Shown here: piece after piece, positions 1-10,663 of the stretch
How positions within the stretch are numbered: the first letter of the stretch is position 1
How the letters are laid out: each line of letters opens with the position of its first letter
Origin: Atriophallophorus winterbourni
Lineage: Eukaryota; Platyhelminthes; Trematoda; Plagiorchiida; Microphallidae
Reading direction: 5' to 3'
Assembly (NCBI GenBank): GCA_013407085.1
Contig: JACCGJ010001774.1
Location: 1 to 64,000, forward strand
Length of the DNA: 64,000 nucleotides
The notes under the pieces: model-generated
What the model was told of the DNA's origin: nothing
Databases searched by the model: none
Seen by the model: the letters and a program-made list of their open reading frames with translations, nothing else
Made by a program: the position numbers and the translations under genes

Positions 1-119
1 CCGGTAGATACATACGCAGCCATTTAAATGGACAAATGAAGACCTTTCGTCATTTTGCTTCCTCTCCGCTGAAATCTCTAGAGGATAACTTTTTCCAATT
101 TTGATATTGGATACCTGGC

Positions 120-2150
120 TATCAGACTGTATTCAATAAGAGGTCCGAAATATGAGCGATAGATTATTTTGAAAATATCCGGAGTAAGCACTGAGAAAGT
201 TCTCTACAATGACAATGACTTCCGATTAGCGGCGAGTGCTTTACGATAGGTTTCTGTGTTGTCTTCAAAGAGTCCGACTCAATTATACCCATATCTCGCT
301 CATATTTGTTCAGACTTGATCGAATTTACGTCATGAACGTAGGTCATCATCATCGAACCAAGTCTTGTTTGCATATCTGCACACTTCGTTTGATTTATTG
401 GTAGTTGTCAGTTTTTGAACCAATCTTGTAACAGATTTAATATCCTCTGTAAGAAATCCACCCACATCTTTGTGTAGAAAGCAAAAAGCAAACAGTCCAA
501 TACGTTGGGCAGATCATTAACAAACACTTTGAACAGTAGCATGTTGGGGAACTGAAGCCTTTCATACGCCTGATATGGCCAAGGTAGCTTTGTATCGAAT
601 TCCATCTACCTCTACTTGGTTATCACTTTCGCTAACTTTAGTACATATCCGGTGATATTAACTGCCTCAAGCTTGAAGAATGGACGGTTACGTGGTATTC
701 GGTCAAATATTCTGCTGAATTAGGTGAATATTACATCCATTGGTGTCGCAACATAAACCGTGGCTGTCCAAACTTCCCACGCGATAAGCACGTTCGTCTT
801 ACATAAGCCACCTTTGGTAAATCCATGCTGCTCTTCTGAAAATCCCTCCAAAAAAACGAAGAAAGGCCTCCAATTGATCCTCAAGCCTTTTCTCTAGCAC
901 CTTTCCGAACAAGGATGTAACGCTAACGGGTCTATAATATACAGGCAGACTTGTGTCCCCACCTTTGAACATAGGTTAATGAAACCAAGTTTACATTCTG
1001 TTAGACGTTTCCCTATTTCTAACGATTTAGCGAAAAGCATGCTTAAAGGTTTAATCAATGTAATAGTAATCGTCTTCAGCGAGGCAGAGTGCACCTCGAG
1101 TGAACCTGGGGCCTTTTTAATATCAATACATGCCCTGTATTTATAAATATATCTGGGTCGAGCTTCATAGTTGATGAACCCGCTGGTTTGTCCAAATATG
1201 AATCAATGGAGCTGCAAGATATTATCAGATACTGAATCACAGAGAACACATTAGTACTTCAGCGAATGTATGCAAAAGCTTTTCACGAGCAGAAGTTTAA
1301 TGCATCGCTCTGCATTTTTCTTTTTGTTCCATGTTCCTTCATTTCGTTTCTGTACAGAATGTCTAATTTTCTTTGAATTATAATAGTCCAATGCTTTCTG
1401 TATTAACAGATAATTCATCAATAGCTTTTTATTGGGCGAACATGTGTCCGTCCTCCATTATCAAACCATGGTTTACGAGTAATTCAATAATGAGTAATAA
1501 ATATTAATGAGACTATGAGGCTCATAATGTTATCAAGGAGGCGCGAGCACATAATATCTACATCTATTTCGTTCGACCAAAACCAATTTGACTTACTGGC
1601 CCTCTTATGGACATCCATTTTCTTCAAGCGTCAATAGTTTCTTTTTTGTCTTCCGGGTAGAAGAGGAGGCGGACCAAGCGTCCTTGTAAACCAAAGTACA
1701 GTATAATCGCTGAGCCAATAATATCATCAACTCTCAAATCTAGAATATCCGTGTATCGTGGCGTGAAAATAAGATACAGCGTGGAAGATTGTGTTAAGAA
1801 ACATTGTGTGGTAGTTCACACGTGTTGAACTTAACCCATTTCGAGTGACAAATCAAAAGGGTTGTTTTGAAAATAAACATTCGAAATTTCCAAATTCATC
1901 AAGTCTATATCTGGCGCATTGAAGTCGCCAAGTATCAAACAAACATTTAGAATGCAGTATTGCGTAATTTGCATGAGCTCCACAGGAAGATATACACGCG
2001 ATGTGCGACAAATAACAACAATCGTTACAAACCCGCTAGTTGTTTTCAATTTTCACCACAAACTCACACAGATACCCAGGGCAGTCTGAAATCTCTCGCG
2101 AATCCGTAAGGAGCAAACAGGGTTTCGTGACGTTCGAAGGTGCATAGATA
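120..2150 (-). mobile_element. Degenerate CR1/Jockey-type LINE
   Basis: Several minus-strand fragments lie in the order expected for one LINE. At 2049-1831 an APE-endonuclease piece reads LILGDFNAPDID, the GDFN motif of this nuclease. At 1094-894 a reverse-transcriptase piece reads LPLSMLFAKSLEIGK-like sequence followed by WKLGFIN, the block just before the palm. At 605-408 a later RT piece contains VFVNDLPNVLDCLLFAF. Frames are broken by many stops and shifts, so this is an old, dead copy. The 3' limit near 120 and the 5' limit near 2150 are approximate. Family membership (LINE-A or LINE-B of this window) could not be fixed. Confidence 0.6.
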
Positions 2151-2287
2151 AAATCTACACACAGTCAATTACTGAAGCAACGCCATGCATTTCGTAGGCC
2201 AACTATCGTTGTATTTCTTGACATTCGTGCGGCATTCAATTAAATCGCTCGCAAAAGTCTGGAACTGAGACATGTAGTGTCTGAAAA

Positions 2288-2740
2288 GTGTGTATGGAAC
2301 CTGGAAGCATCATATTGTCAAACCTCGGGTACGGACAACTTTCGTCCTCGTTCAATATCTCAAGTGGGGTGAGGCAGGTCTGCCCTATCTCGCCTTTACT
2401 TTTCAACTCCGAGATCGACCATGTCCTACGGAAAGCTTTAGCTAACCTGGTGGGCGCAGGTATTGAAATTCTGCCTGGCGGGACAGAGAGAGAGAGTATG
2501 CGGATGACATCGCACTTCTGTGAGATGACCCTTATATAAGGAAACAAGCCTTGGACTGCTGTCGCTTGGTCTATCCGAGCGGAAGCTGTCCCTCGTTTTT
2601 TTGACACCCGTTGCCTGGGTAGGATTGTTCGCATTCGGTGGCAGCAACGCGTTACAAATATAGATGTCTTCAAGCGAGTGTGAAGACAAGGTGGCCATGA
2701 ACTGAGAGAAATGCTATAGTGATGATGACTGAATTAAATA
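2288..2740 (+). mobile_element. RTE-type LINE remnant with internal deletion
   Basis: The reading frame from 2288 contains SSGVRQVCPISPLLFNSEID followed by a segment ending GAGIEILPGG, the RT motif region typical of RTE-like LINEs (family motif GVRQGCPxSPxLFN). A YADDIALL-like stretch follows in a shifted frame at about 2497-2520. After it the sequence jumps to FDTRCLGRIVRIRWQQRVTN (about 2600-2660), which resembles the far C-terminus of RTE ORF2. The thumb and connecting region between them is missing, so the copy has an internal deletion and is a pseudogene. The reverse frame over this stretch is a shadow. Confidence 0.65.
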
Positions 2741-3837
2741 TGGAAAGACGCAGAAGTATTACTGCCATTTAAATTCACATTTTTTTCTAGGAATGGGTAA
2801 CCTAAAAGTTTTTTACCACTTATGCAATCTGTGACTGTGTGGTACTTTACATGTATCAGGACTGTTATTTTATACTTCTGCATGTATTCAATGCAGTAAA
2901 ACGCGACGTGCATAGTACGGAAGTACGGTAGCACGAGTGTCGAACTGAATGCGGATTTTTACTTGCATTTCCGATTTATGATGATAGTCAGTCTTGGCAA
3001 TCTGGCTGCTTATCACAACATTCGTGTTATCGGCCCAGCATTCACCACGTCCCCACCGGAGTAGCACACATGCACATTGATTGTGTCTCGCTTCATCCCT
3101 GAGGTCAACCTGTTCAACGCTAATCGCGTTCATCCACGAATCCCACAACACCAGAGAAGCCGATTGGCCAAAGGCGTTTATCATGTACAAGACAAATAAT
3201 AAAACACAATCTTTTTATATAGACAAACAAACAATTCTAACGTTGATCCTCAACGTGCCTGTCACGGATATCGCATGGATCTGATTTGCCAGTCGATTTC
3301 GTGCCAACCAGTACGCTTCAAGCCCTCACCACACAGGGTTCGTTTGACCGACGTTAAACGAATGCGGCTGAAGTCGTCTATTTTCTTAAGATCACGAAAA
3401 TGTTGTCGTGCGAACCATTCAAATCGAAACCCGAAATATTACGAGTTCACAATTGTCTTCGTCGATCTTTTTTAGCGTTTCTTGCTCTTGTGTTGCGTCG
3501 GATGGTAGATTTCTGTATATCATTAGAAAGCACGTGATTAGCGCTCATCACAATGTGTACCAATATTCCAGAACCTGATGCTTCACTAGATGGAACGTGG
3601 TTTGAGTTTTGCCATATGCTAAAAATAAATCATGTAATGCAAAGTTTCCTGAACAAACTTAGTAGAACACGTGGTTCCCCACCATGACAAATCGCGACTG
3701 CTTAAATTGACCGAAGGCTCAAGAAAACTTGCGAAACGCTCACTTACTACTAACTAGTTAGGACACACCATTACCATAATTATGTTTATGTTTTTTCACT
3801 GTTCCCAAAGTAATTCTGGCTTCCACTCGGCGAGTCA
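2741..3837. other. No recognised feature
   Basis: About 1.1 kb of mixed composition. Short open frames on both strands (for example minus 3190-2888) show no motif I recognise. The slightly higher GC at 2990-3180 may be old transposon sequence. Confidence 0.4.
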
Positions 3838-4965
3838 CAGGTTACCATGGATGAAGCTCCCAGCCAAAGACACATCTGGTAAGCTTTACGACTAGATAAC
3901 CAGATTTCTTGATAGATCCTTCGAGATCCGTGTAGGCGAAACTACCTCTGAATTCACAAAAGCTACCAGTGGGGTTCCATAAGGTTCAGTAGTAAGCCCA
4001 ATACTCTTCCTGTTCATCATCGATGATCGGGCATCACAGTTGTCATGTCCACGCTACATGTTTGCTGATGATGTCAAATTCACCGGATCCAGTGATCACG
4101 GTGATTTGTTGAGAAATATTGAAAAGGTCATTAAATGGTTACAAGATTGTAATCTTCCTCCGAACTATAGTAAATGTCATCTGTTGTCCGCAGCAGTCGA
4201 CAAAATTACAGTAACTGCAAATTGCGGTACGATCGACTTTAAATAAATGTATGTCTGGGAAACCCTACGAGGAATGTCTAATTTCTTTAAGTCGCTTCTC
4301 ACTTAGGCGTCTACCGGGTGACCTAATACAAACATTCAAAATCCTGTACTCACGAGCGATCAACACTTCAACTAGAGGGCATACATTGAATCTCGCAAAA
4401 TATCACAACCGTTTGAAACTTAGGCAGCACTTATTCAGTGAATGAGTTGTAAGATTCTTGAACAAGCTGCCTGAGGAATTAGTCGCTTGCATATCAGTAG
4501 GTGCATTAAAAGGAGATTTGGATGCCTCGTAGCATGTGCTTTTCACTGACATTCCATGAATATGCTGGTCGCCTAAAGAGAGAATTGGCATGAAAATGTT
4601 TTTCATTTTAAATTTATACGGTTCTTACCACGATTTTAAAAATCTATAAAAATCCAATTATATAATGCCTCGTTTAAAATCGAATATTTTAAATGAACGC
4701 ACAAATTTTCCATAGCTTATCTCTCACTGGCTTGTTGAAGAAACCCTTCTCGTTTTCCCAGTCGCAGCTACTAATACTGGGACCGAAGGACGGCCTGGAA
4801 AACACCTGACGTATCATCGCATACGACGAGGATACCAAAGAACAATGAACCAAATTTGGCAGTGGTGGGCACTCATTTAAAGCGTTCCATAGACAGAAAT
4901 TTTGGACACACGGTTGGCGCATTGACCATTTACAGTCCTGTGATAACTGAACTGTACTGAACTGA
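3838..4965 (+). mobile_element. LINE-A remnant with internal deletion
   Basis: The piece starts in the RT palm (FEIRVGETTSEF, then SGVP followed by a stop in place of Q, and GSVVSPILFLFIIDD) and reads on through FADDVKFTGSSDHGDLL, the catalytic ADD box. It is open to 4246. It then jumps to the ORF2 C-terminus (FSLRRLPGDLIQTFKIL and TRGHTLNLAK, 4251-4445), so the thumb is deleted. A 3' UTR follows and ends near 4965 in the family tail of repeated CTGAA-like units. It is the same family as the copy at 7687-9343, which has the same motifs and tail. Confidence 0.8.
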
Positions 4966-5589
4966 AATCATCCCACACAAACAAAAATATTTCATTTATA
5001 TTCTTTCTATTGAAAAGGCGATTGGCTTTCACTCGGATATAGGAGATTAAGCAGCTGATAAATTGAATTCAATTCAGTACAATTTTTCATATTCTAATTT
5101 GATTATGTTTTAGCGGTTTACGTGAAGCTTCCCTTCACAGCAAGCACAATGATAGCCTACACTTATAACTTCGGAAGTCGGAACACAAAAGAGTATGGTA
5201 AAATAGTCACGCAATATCATGATCACAAGGCGATGGTTGACCAAGTTGAAATGAGTTGACCAGATTCGGCAACATATTTCGCGTTCCAGCGTTCGGTTGG
5301 CAATGGAGCAAAACCGGAAAGAAACCACGAGAAAGGCCGACAGAATAATTCCGCAGCAACGGATATTTTTTGTCGAAAATGCTCAACTGTTAGTTGAAAA
5401 CATGTGAGGATTCTCGGCTGAGTTGTTATGCAGCAAACGAAAGCTTGCCTTCGTCCACGCTCAACGCCGCTGCATTGAGAACCTCTAAGCCACAACCGGC
5501 AGTGAGGTAGATTCCACATACAATATACATATAGTCATACCAAACACCACGGTAATACCTATGATTCTCCGCTATAGTGTTCTCCAAAA
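4966..5589. other. No recognised feature
   Basis: I see no coding motif. Open frames of up to about 98 codons on the minus strand (5519-5223) have no family resemblance. Confidence 0.35.
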
Positions 5590-6190
5590 TTATGCTTGGT
5601 GTATCGAAATGCTGTGAGCATACTATACATAAATGCTTGCAGCGTGCACAGTAAATGGCTGGAGTTAATGCAGAAAGACTCCAAAAGTAAGTTTAGGATC
5701 CAAGGTGTATCAGAGACCTGGCTTCAACATACAGACACTATTTCCGTTATTCTTCTCTCGACCTATACAGCTCTCAGATCGGTTAGACCTGCCGATAGAC
5801 GCGAAGGAGGAGCTATAATATTCCTACAGCATGGTGTTAAATACCAAAGCTGTGGTATGAAAACGGACACCTTTGGCATCCAACTGGTCCCGAAAATCAT
5901 TACTGACGGTAAGCTCTAGTTTGAGTTCGGCAACTTATACAGGGCAACCGGCGCTTTTAAGGAGGAGGATAATAAACGTAGACAACGTCTTACCAGGTTA
6001 CTCAGAACTCCAACACGAGTCGATTTGATAGGTGATTTTAAAATACCGTGTATAGTCTGGGATACTCAGATGACCTCTGATAAAATTTCGCGGGTATATC
6101 TCGATTGGCCGCATTCCAGTGCGCTTCATCAGCACGTAAGTGAGCAAACAAGTTACAGAGAGGGGCATTGATTACCTTCATTATTTTAGC
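5590..6190 (+). mobile_element. LINE endonuclease fragment
   Basis: The frame at 5596-5919 is the N-terminal half of an APE-type endonuclease. YINACSVHSKWLELMQ matches the opening NA(R/Q)SLxxKxxEL block, VSETWL is the catalytic glutamate box, and GGAIIFLQHGV is the next strand. After a stop, LIGDFKIP (about 6027-6050) is the GDFN box and ALHQHV matches the LINE-A endonuclease at 12.5 kb. Nothing of the RT follows, so this is an isolated fragment, most like LINE-A. Confidence 0.7.
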
Positions 6191-6276
6191 AAACGTAAAA
6201 TATTCCCTGGCACATTTGACCTCGAAAATTTAATAACGGTTGGACATATTTGGGTTTCTTTATAGAAACAATTTGT

Positions 6277-6345
6277 TAATTATTGATCATGCTTAGCATG
6301 CCTTGGATATCCAAGAATAATGTATTTACATAATTATTTTTTCAC
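6277..6345 (+). repeat. Short dispersed module (LINE/SINE 3' end), copy 1
   Basis: Contains GATCATGCTTAGCATGCC, then TTGGATATCCAAGAATAA, then an AT-rich run. The same module recurs at 11993, 24489, 28604, 29275 and 33741, usually ending in (TTTA)n or its complement. It is most likely the 3' terminus of a non-LTR element. Confidence 0.65.
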
Positions 6346-6786
6346 CATCTACACTTATCTTAGTTTGTATTAAGGTCTTACAGATGTCCAAAACCGCTTT
6401 TCCGACTCCCCTTTGGGGAAAAGTGAACATGTCGCCGTAATATTCCAGACGATTCACTGATTTACTAAGCCACCACTCGATTTTTGGCGTAATATAAATC
6501 GAGTTGACTGGAATGCCGTACGGCTTTCCGCTTCACGATGTTACTGGTTCCCCGAAACCAATGACATCGAAAGGAAATGGTCAGTTATTAATCGCAATGT
6601 CGTAAGTCTTTAAGACCTCTACTGTCCGTTTCGAACTGTACGGCTTGAAAACGAGCCACTTGGTGGAGTCACGCGGTGCGGCGCAACGTTATTAGATGCA
6701 ACAGAAACCAGCGAAGATTGTGACACCGCTTGTTTTTCCTCATCAAAACATGGACCTTCACAAATCAAACTTTCATAGTGCGTGCA
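6346..6786. other. No recognised feature
   Basis: No coding or structural feature recognised between the short dispersed module and the gypsy gag relic. Confidence 0.35.
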
Positions 6787-7445
6787 TCAAGACTGCTCTG
6801 TACACGTTTTGGTATTACTTCTTGTGTGTGTTTGTCCTGCTGCTACGGCGGTGATATGGGCATGCGGATGAGAGTGTATGCATTCGGCGATGCCATCCGC
6901 CATCTCTGCCAGCTCAGATATAGGAGAACGTTTCGCTGAAACTAGGATAGCCTGCACGTACTCCGGTAAGCGCTGGACCCAAACATCCCCATTTAACGAC
7001 TTGTCCATACGCGCTGACCCCAGTAGTCGTCGCATCTCCATCAATATGGTAGATGGCTTTTTCCCGACAACCTCCAGATCGTCGAGAAACTGTTGCAGTC
7101 TCATGCGTTCGGACGAAACCGTGCGGGAAATCACGGATTGTTTGCGGCTACGGTAGCGGTCGCCTTCGGGGCAGTGAGGACTGCGTCGCGAACCTGCAGT
7201 AATATGTCGGTCGGCGGGTTTTGTATCAAATAAGAGAACATCGCTGTGTTATCTACGATATTCTTGGCGCTAAGCTCCGTTTCGAAAAAGTAGAACCAAT
7301 ACTCGGGGTCCTGTGGAACGAAACTGGGAACTATGGTGGTCGTAGAGGCCAATAATATGCGTTTAGATTCAATCCAGATGAACCGTCCAAGTGACAAAAA
7401 TAACTGATAAAATGGCAGGTGTGAAATAAAAAACGAAACACACAA
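6787..7445 (-). pseudogene. Ty3/gypsy-type gag (capsid) relic
   Basis: Two minus-strand frames (7445-7131 and 7134-6787) join with one frameshift into a Ty3/gypsy-style capsid. The first contains DPEYWFYFFETELSAKNIVD and LLQVRDAVLTAPK. The second contains SSERMRLQQFLDDLEVVGKKPS, then LQ(F)LDDLE, VQRLPEYVQAIL and ELAEMADGIAE. In the family this protein forms the virus-like particle. No zinc knuckle, protease or pol follows and no LTRs were found, so this is an isolated gag fragment. The order and spacing of the motifs make the family call fairly safe. Confidence 0.75.
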
Positions 7446-7599
7446 AAATACTTACCCAAAAAATAAAGGCTAAGAAAATCTGAAAAACGCTTGACTTACC
7501 TGAAAGATACACGAAGGATGAGTGTATGGAATGCTCACTAATTTGTATTAGACTAGATTACTACAATAACGTCTCACTAGAGTAGGAGAAAACGCAGGT

Positions 7600-7686
7600 T
7601 GGCTGGAAAATAAATAGCGGTAGCCAAAACGCTCGATTGGCTCGTTAGCCACATACAGCCCTGTGCAAACTGAACTGAACTGAACT
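7600..7686 (+). repeat. LINE-A 3' tail only
   Basis: About 90 bp match the last bases of LINE-A: CGCTCGATTGGCTCGTTAGC, then CCTGTGCAAACTGAACTGAAC. The tail unit is CTGAA. This is an extremely 5'-truncated copy or the residue of one, and it directly abuts the next LINE-A copy in the same orientation. Confidence 0.7.
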
Positions 7687-9343
7687 ACAGAGCAGTCACG
7701 ATGCACGTTATAGACCGGTAAGCCTGACCAGCACCGTCTCGAAAGTAATGGAAAACTGCTGCGTGATAAAATCTGTCAGCATCTTTGTCGGCATTCTCTG
7801 TTGAGTGTAACTCAGCATGGATTTCTTAAGGGTAGATCCTGTCTGACTAACCTCCTTAGCTTTCTCAATACTGCCACTAAAAGGATGGATGAAGGGAAGC
7901 CTGTCGAAGCCCTCTACCTAGACTTCAGTAAGGCTTTCGATTCCGTAAATCACCGCCTTCTAGAGATTAAGCTAGCAGCCAAAGGCATACGTGGTAGTCT
8001 ACTTGCTTGGATAAAGGCCTTCCTTACAGGTAGGACATTCCGAGTGAGAGTAGGATGTACGCTGTCGAATCAAACCGACGTGATCAGTGGTGTACCCCAA
8101 GGTTCGGTACTTGGCCCTCTTCTATTCCTGATTTTCATCGATGACTGGTCCTCTGAATTGAAGTGCCCATGCTTCATTTTCGCGGATGATGTGAAATTCA
8201 TCGGATCAACGGATGAAGAGACCTTGATGCACGACCTTGAGCGGGTCATAAACTGGTCATACCAGTGGGATCTCCCACTGAACCTAAATAAGAGCCAACT
8301 CTTGTCAACACTGGTTGATAAGATTTCGGTCCAGGTGGCGGGGAATTCCCTCAGTGTTAACGCCACACAGTGTGTTAAGGATTTGGGTGTACTGGTTAGG
8401 GCTGACTTCAAATGGGAGGACCAATGTGCCGCTGCGGCTCAGCGTGCACGCAAGGTACTTTTTCGGCTGAAATCAGTGCTATCGAGCAGAAGACCCGATG
8501 TATTCCTGCCACTGTACAAGGCATTAGTTCGGCCGCATCTTGAATACTGTGTTCAGGCGTGGTGTCCTCACTACAAAAAGGACATCCTTCGACTTGAAAG
8601 CGTACAGCGCCTCGCAACTCGCATGATTGAAGGTCAGCGAGGGAAACCGTACGCTGTGCGCCTAATGTCTCTCGATCTTTTCTCCCTTAGGCGCCGTCGT
8701 TTAAGAGGTGACTTAATAGAAACCTTTAAGATCTTGAAGGGTTTGAGTGGCGTGCAAATGAACGACTTCTTTACCTTAAGCCCCGAGCTGGGCACCCGGG
8801 GCCACTCACTTAAAATTGCTAAGAAACGATGTCGGCTAGACTCCAGGAAACACTTTTTTAGCCTTAGGGTTGTTAACTTCTGGAACATTCTTCCAGAAGA
8901 ACTTATATCCTGCAGTACCGTGTCTAGTTTTAAGCAGGGGTTGGACCGCAACTGGGGTAAGTTGTTTCCTGAATACTCTCCTTAATTGCTTTACAAGCTT
9001 AGGTTTTTCATCTTTTAGCGTTATCCCGTAAATAAAGTGAGGGCTAGAGTTCTCTGTGTTTTTATTTTATTATACACAATGCTACTTCAGCTGACCTCTC
9101 ACCGTGCTGGTGAAGAGAAACTGCTTTTTCTTTTTCCAGCATCGGCTATAACGCGGTGCTTCCTAAGTTCAACCCGGATAATCTCTTGGCTTCGCGATCG
9201 GCGAAGATTTCAAATAGACAAAAAGAATATACGTTTTGGCAGTGGTGGGTGCTTCTCTGCAGCTTTCCACCGAAAGAAATTCTGGACGCTCGATTGGCTT
9301 GTTAGCCACATACTGTCCTGTGCAAACTGAACTGAACTGAAAC
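7687..9343 (+). mobile_element. LINE-A copy A1, 5'-truncated, RT nearly intact
   Basis: A 5'-truncated LINE that starts inside the RT domain (YRPVSLTSTVSKV at about 7709) and runs to a (CTGAA)n tail at 9325-9343. A one-base deletion near 7751 breaks the frame between SKVMEN and LLRDKICQ. From 7801 the frame is open for 395 codons. The 3' UTR (8986-9324) carries a GGCAGTGGTGGG block and the conserved CGATTGGCTTGTTAGCCACA box shared with the other LINE-A copies. Its 3' end lies tail-to-tail against the minus-strand copy A2. It is the best preserved LINE-A RT in the window. Confidence 0.88.
7801..8985 (+). pseudogene. LINE-A reverse transcriptase, C-terminal 394 residues
   Basis: Non-LTR reverse transcriptase used for target-primed reverse transcription. 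The visible boxes in order are: QHGFLKGRSCLTNL (residues 5-18), LDFSKAFDSVNHRLL (41-55, first catalytic Asp), SGVPQGSVLGPLLFLIFIDD (95-114), FADDVKFIGS (126-135, catalytic DD), the thumb segment with DLGVLVRADFKWEDQC (193-208), ALVRPHLEYCVQAWCPHYKK (242-261), and the C-terminal RRRRLRGDLIETFKILKG and RVVNFWNILPEELIS. The first codon at 7801 is TTG, so this is not a true start: the protein is the tail of a longer ORF2 cut upstream by a one-base deletion. The endonuclease half is missing. The frame is otherwise undamaged, suggesting a fairly young insertion. Confidence 0.9.
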
Positions 9344-9359
9344 TCGAGACGGAACTGCA

Positions 9360-10514
9360 GATATAAGTTCTTCTGGAAGAATGTTCCAGAACTTTATCAC
9401 CCTGAGACTGTAAAAGGGTTTCCCGGAGTCTAGCCGATATCGCTTCTTAGCAATTTTAAGTGAATGTCTCCGGGTGCCCAGCTCGGGACTTAGGGTAAAA
9501 CTTCGTTCAATAGCACACCACTTAAACCGTTCAAGACCTTAAAGGTTTCAATTAAGTCACCTCTTATACTACAGCGCCTAAGGGAGAAAAGATCTAGAGA
9601 CATCAGGCATGCAGCGTACGTTTTCCCTCGCTGACCCTCAACTATGCGAGTTGCGAGGCGCTGTACGCTTCTAAGTCGAAAGACGTCCTTTTTGTAGTGA
9701 GGACACCACACTTGAACACAAAACTCGAGATGCGGCCGAACTAATGCCCTGTAAATTGGCAGGAATTCATCGGGTCTTCTGCTCGATTGCACTGATTTCA
9801 GCCGAAAAAGTACCTTGCGTGCACGCTGAGCTGCAGTGGCACATTGGTCCTTCCATTTGAAGTCAGTCCTAACCAGTACTATCGAATACTTAACACACTG
9901 TGCGGCATTAACACTGAGGGAATTTCCCGACACATGGACCGAAAGCTCATCACCCAGTACTGATAACAGTTTGCTCTTAATAAGGTTCAGTTTGAGGTCC
10001 CACTGAAATGGCCAGTTTAGGAACCGCTCAAGCTCATGCATCAAGGTATCTTCATCTGTTGATCCGATGAAATTCACATCATCCTCATAAATTAAGCATG
10101 GACACTTCAAGCTGACGATAAGTCATCAATGAACATTAGGAATAGAAGAGGACCGGGTACCGAACCTTGAGGGACCCCATTGATAACGTCGTTCTGGCTA
10201 GACAACGTGGATCCAACCTGAACTCTGAATGTCCTATCTGTAAAAAATGCTTTTATCCAAGCAAGTATACTACCCTGTAGGCCTTTTGCTGTTAGCTTAA
10301 TCTCTAGAAGGCGGTGACGCACGGAATCAAAAGCCTTGCTAAAATTAAAGTAAAGGGCTTCGACTGGCTTTCCATCGTTCTGCATTTCAGTTGCAGTATC
10401 GCGAAAACTAAAAAGGTTAGTCAGGCAGGATCTACACTTAATTAATACATGTTGATTTATTCTCAGTAGAGAATACTGACTAAGTAGCTGACAGATTTTG
10501 TCACGCAATAGTTT
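9360..10514 (-). pseudogene. LINE-A (A2) reverse transcriptase, palm to C-terminus
   Basis: Two adjacent minus-strand frames, 10508-10107 and 10110-9490, carry the RT core. The first has LTNLFSFRDTAT, FNFSKAFDSVRHRLLEIKL (Asp present) and GVPQGSVPGPLLFLMFIDD. After a frame change the second reads CPCLIYEDDVNFIGST, where the usual FADD has become YEDD, then LVRPHLEFCVQVWCPHYKKD and RRCSIRGDLIETFKVLNG. Degenerate C-terminal codons continue to about 9360. The right end touches the duplicated target site of the Penelope-like element. It is clearly homologous to copy A1, residue for residue over most of its length. Confidence 0.88.
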
Positions 10515-10531
10515 GTCTAGTATTGTAAGAC
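10515..10531. repeat. Target-site duplication of Penelope-like element, copy 1
   Basis: GTCTAGTATTGTAAGAC here resembles GTCGAGTACTTTGAGGAC at 11450-11467 (about 13 of 17 positions agree). Both encode the LINE-A stretch around KVLD, so the codons appear twice, once on each side of the insert. Confidence 0.6.
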
Positions 10532-10554
10532 ATAGTTGTTCTCCGAGCTGATAT

Positions 10555-10606
10555 GGTTGATTGCGGACGTTTCGTCATCAAACTAGATGACATCATCAGC
10601 GGAAAT
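10555..10606 (-). ncRNA. Hammerhead-ribozyme-like motif in the PLE 3' region
   Basis: The minus strand shows the core CTGATGA (10599-10593), a strong stem II (GTCATC pairing with GATGAC around the loop TAGTTT), then GAAAC (10073-offset: 10573-10569) and a GTC cleavage triplet (10568-10566). Flanking CCG and CGC could start stem I. Stem III would be only the self-complementary ACGT, which favours a dimeric fold. One extra T lies between CTGATGA and stem II, so activity is uncertain. Hammerhead motifs in Penelope-like elements are established knowledge. Confidence 0.55.
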
Positions 10607-10663
10607 TCTTTCGAAGTGATTGGGCGACGGGCGATATTCGAATTTATTTGCTTCTCTGCGATC

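Noticed and set aside
2236..2698. Minus-strand frames of 145 and 86 codons
   Set aside because: The opposite strand carries RTE reverse-transcriptase motifs (GVRQ-CPISPLLF), so these are shadows.
2888..3190. 100-codon minus frame with several Trp and Cys
   Set aside because: No family resemblance, no splice context; probably chance in a slightly GC-richer patch.
8070..8951. Open frames on the minus strand under the LINE-A RT
   Set aside because: They are shadows of the + strand RT frame, which carries all the motifs.
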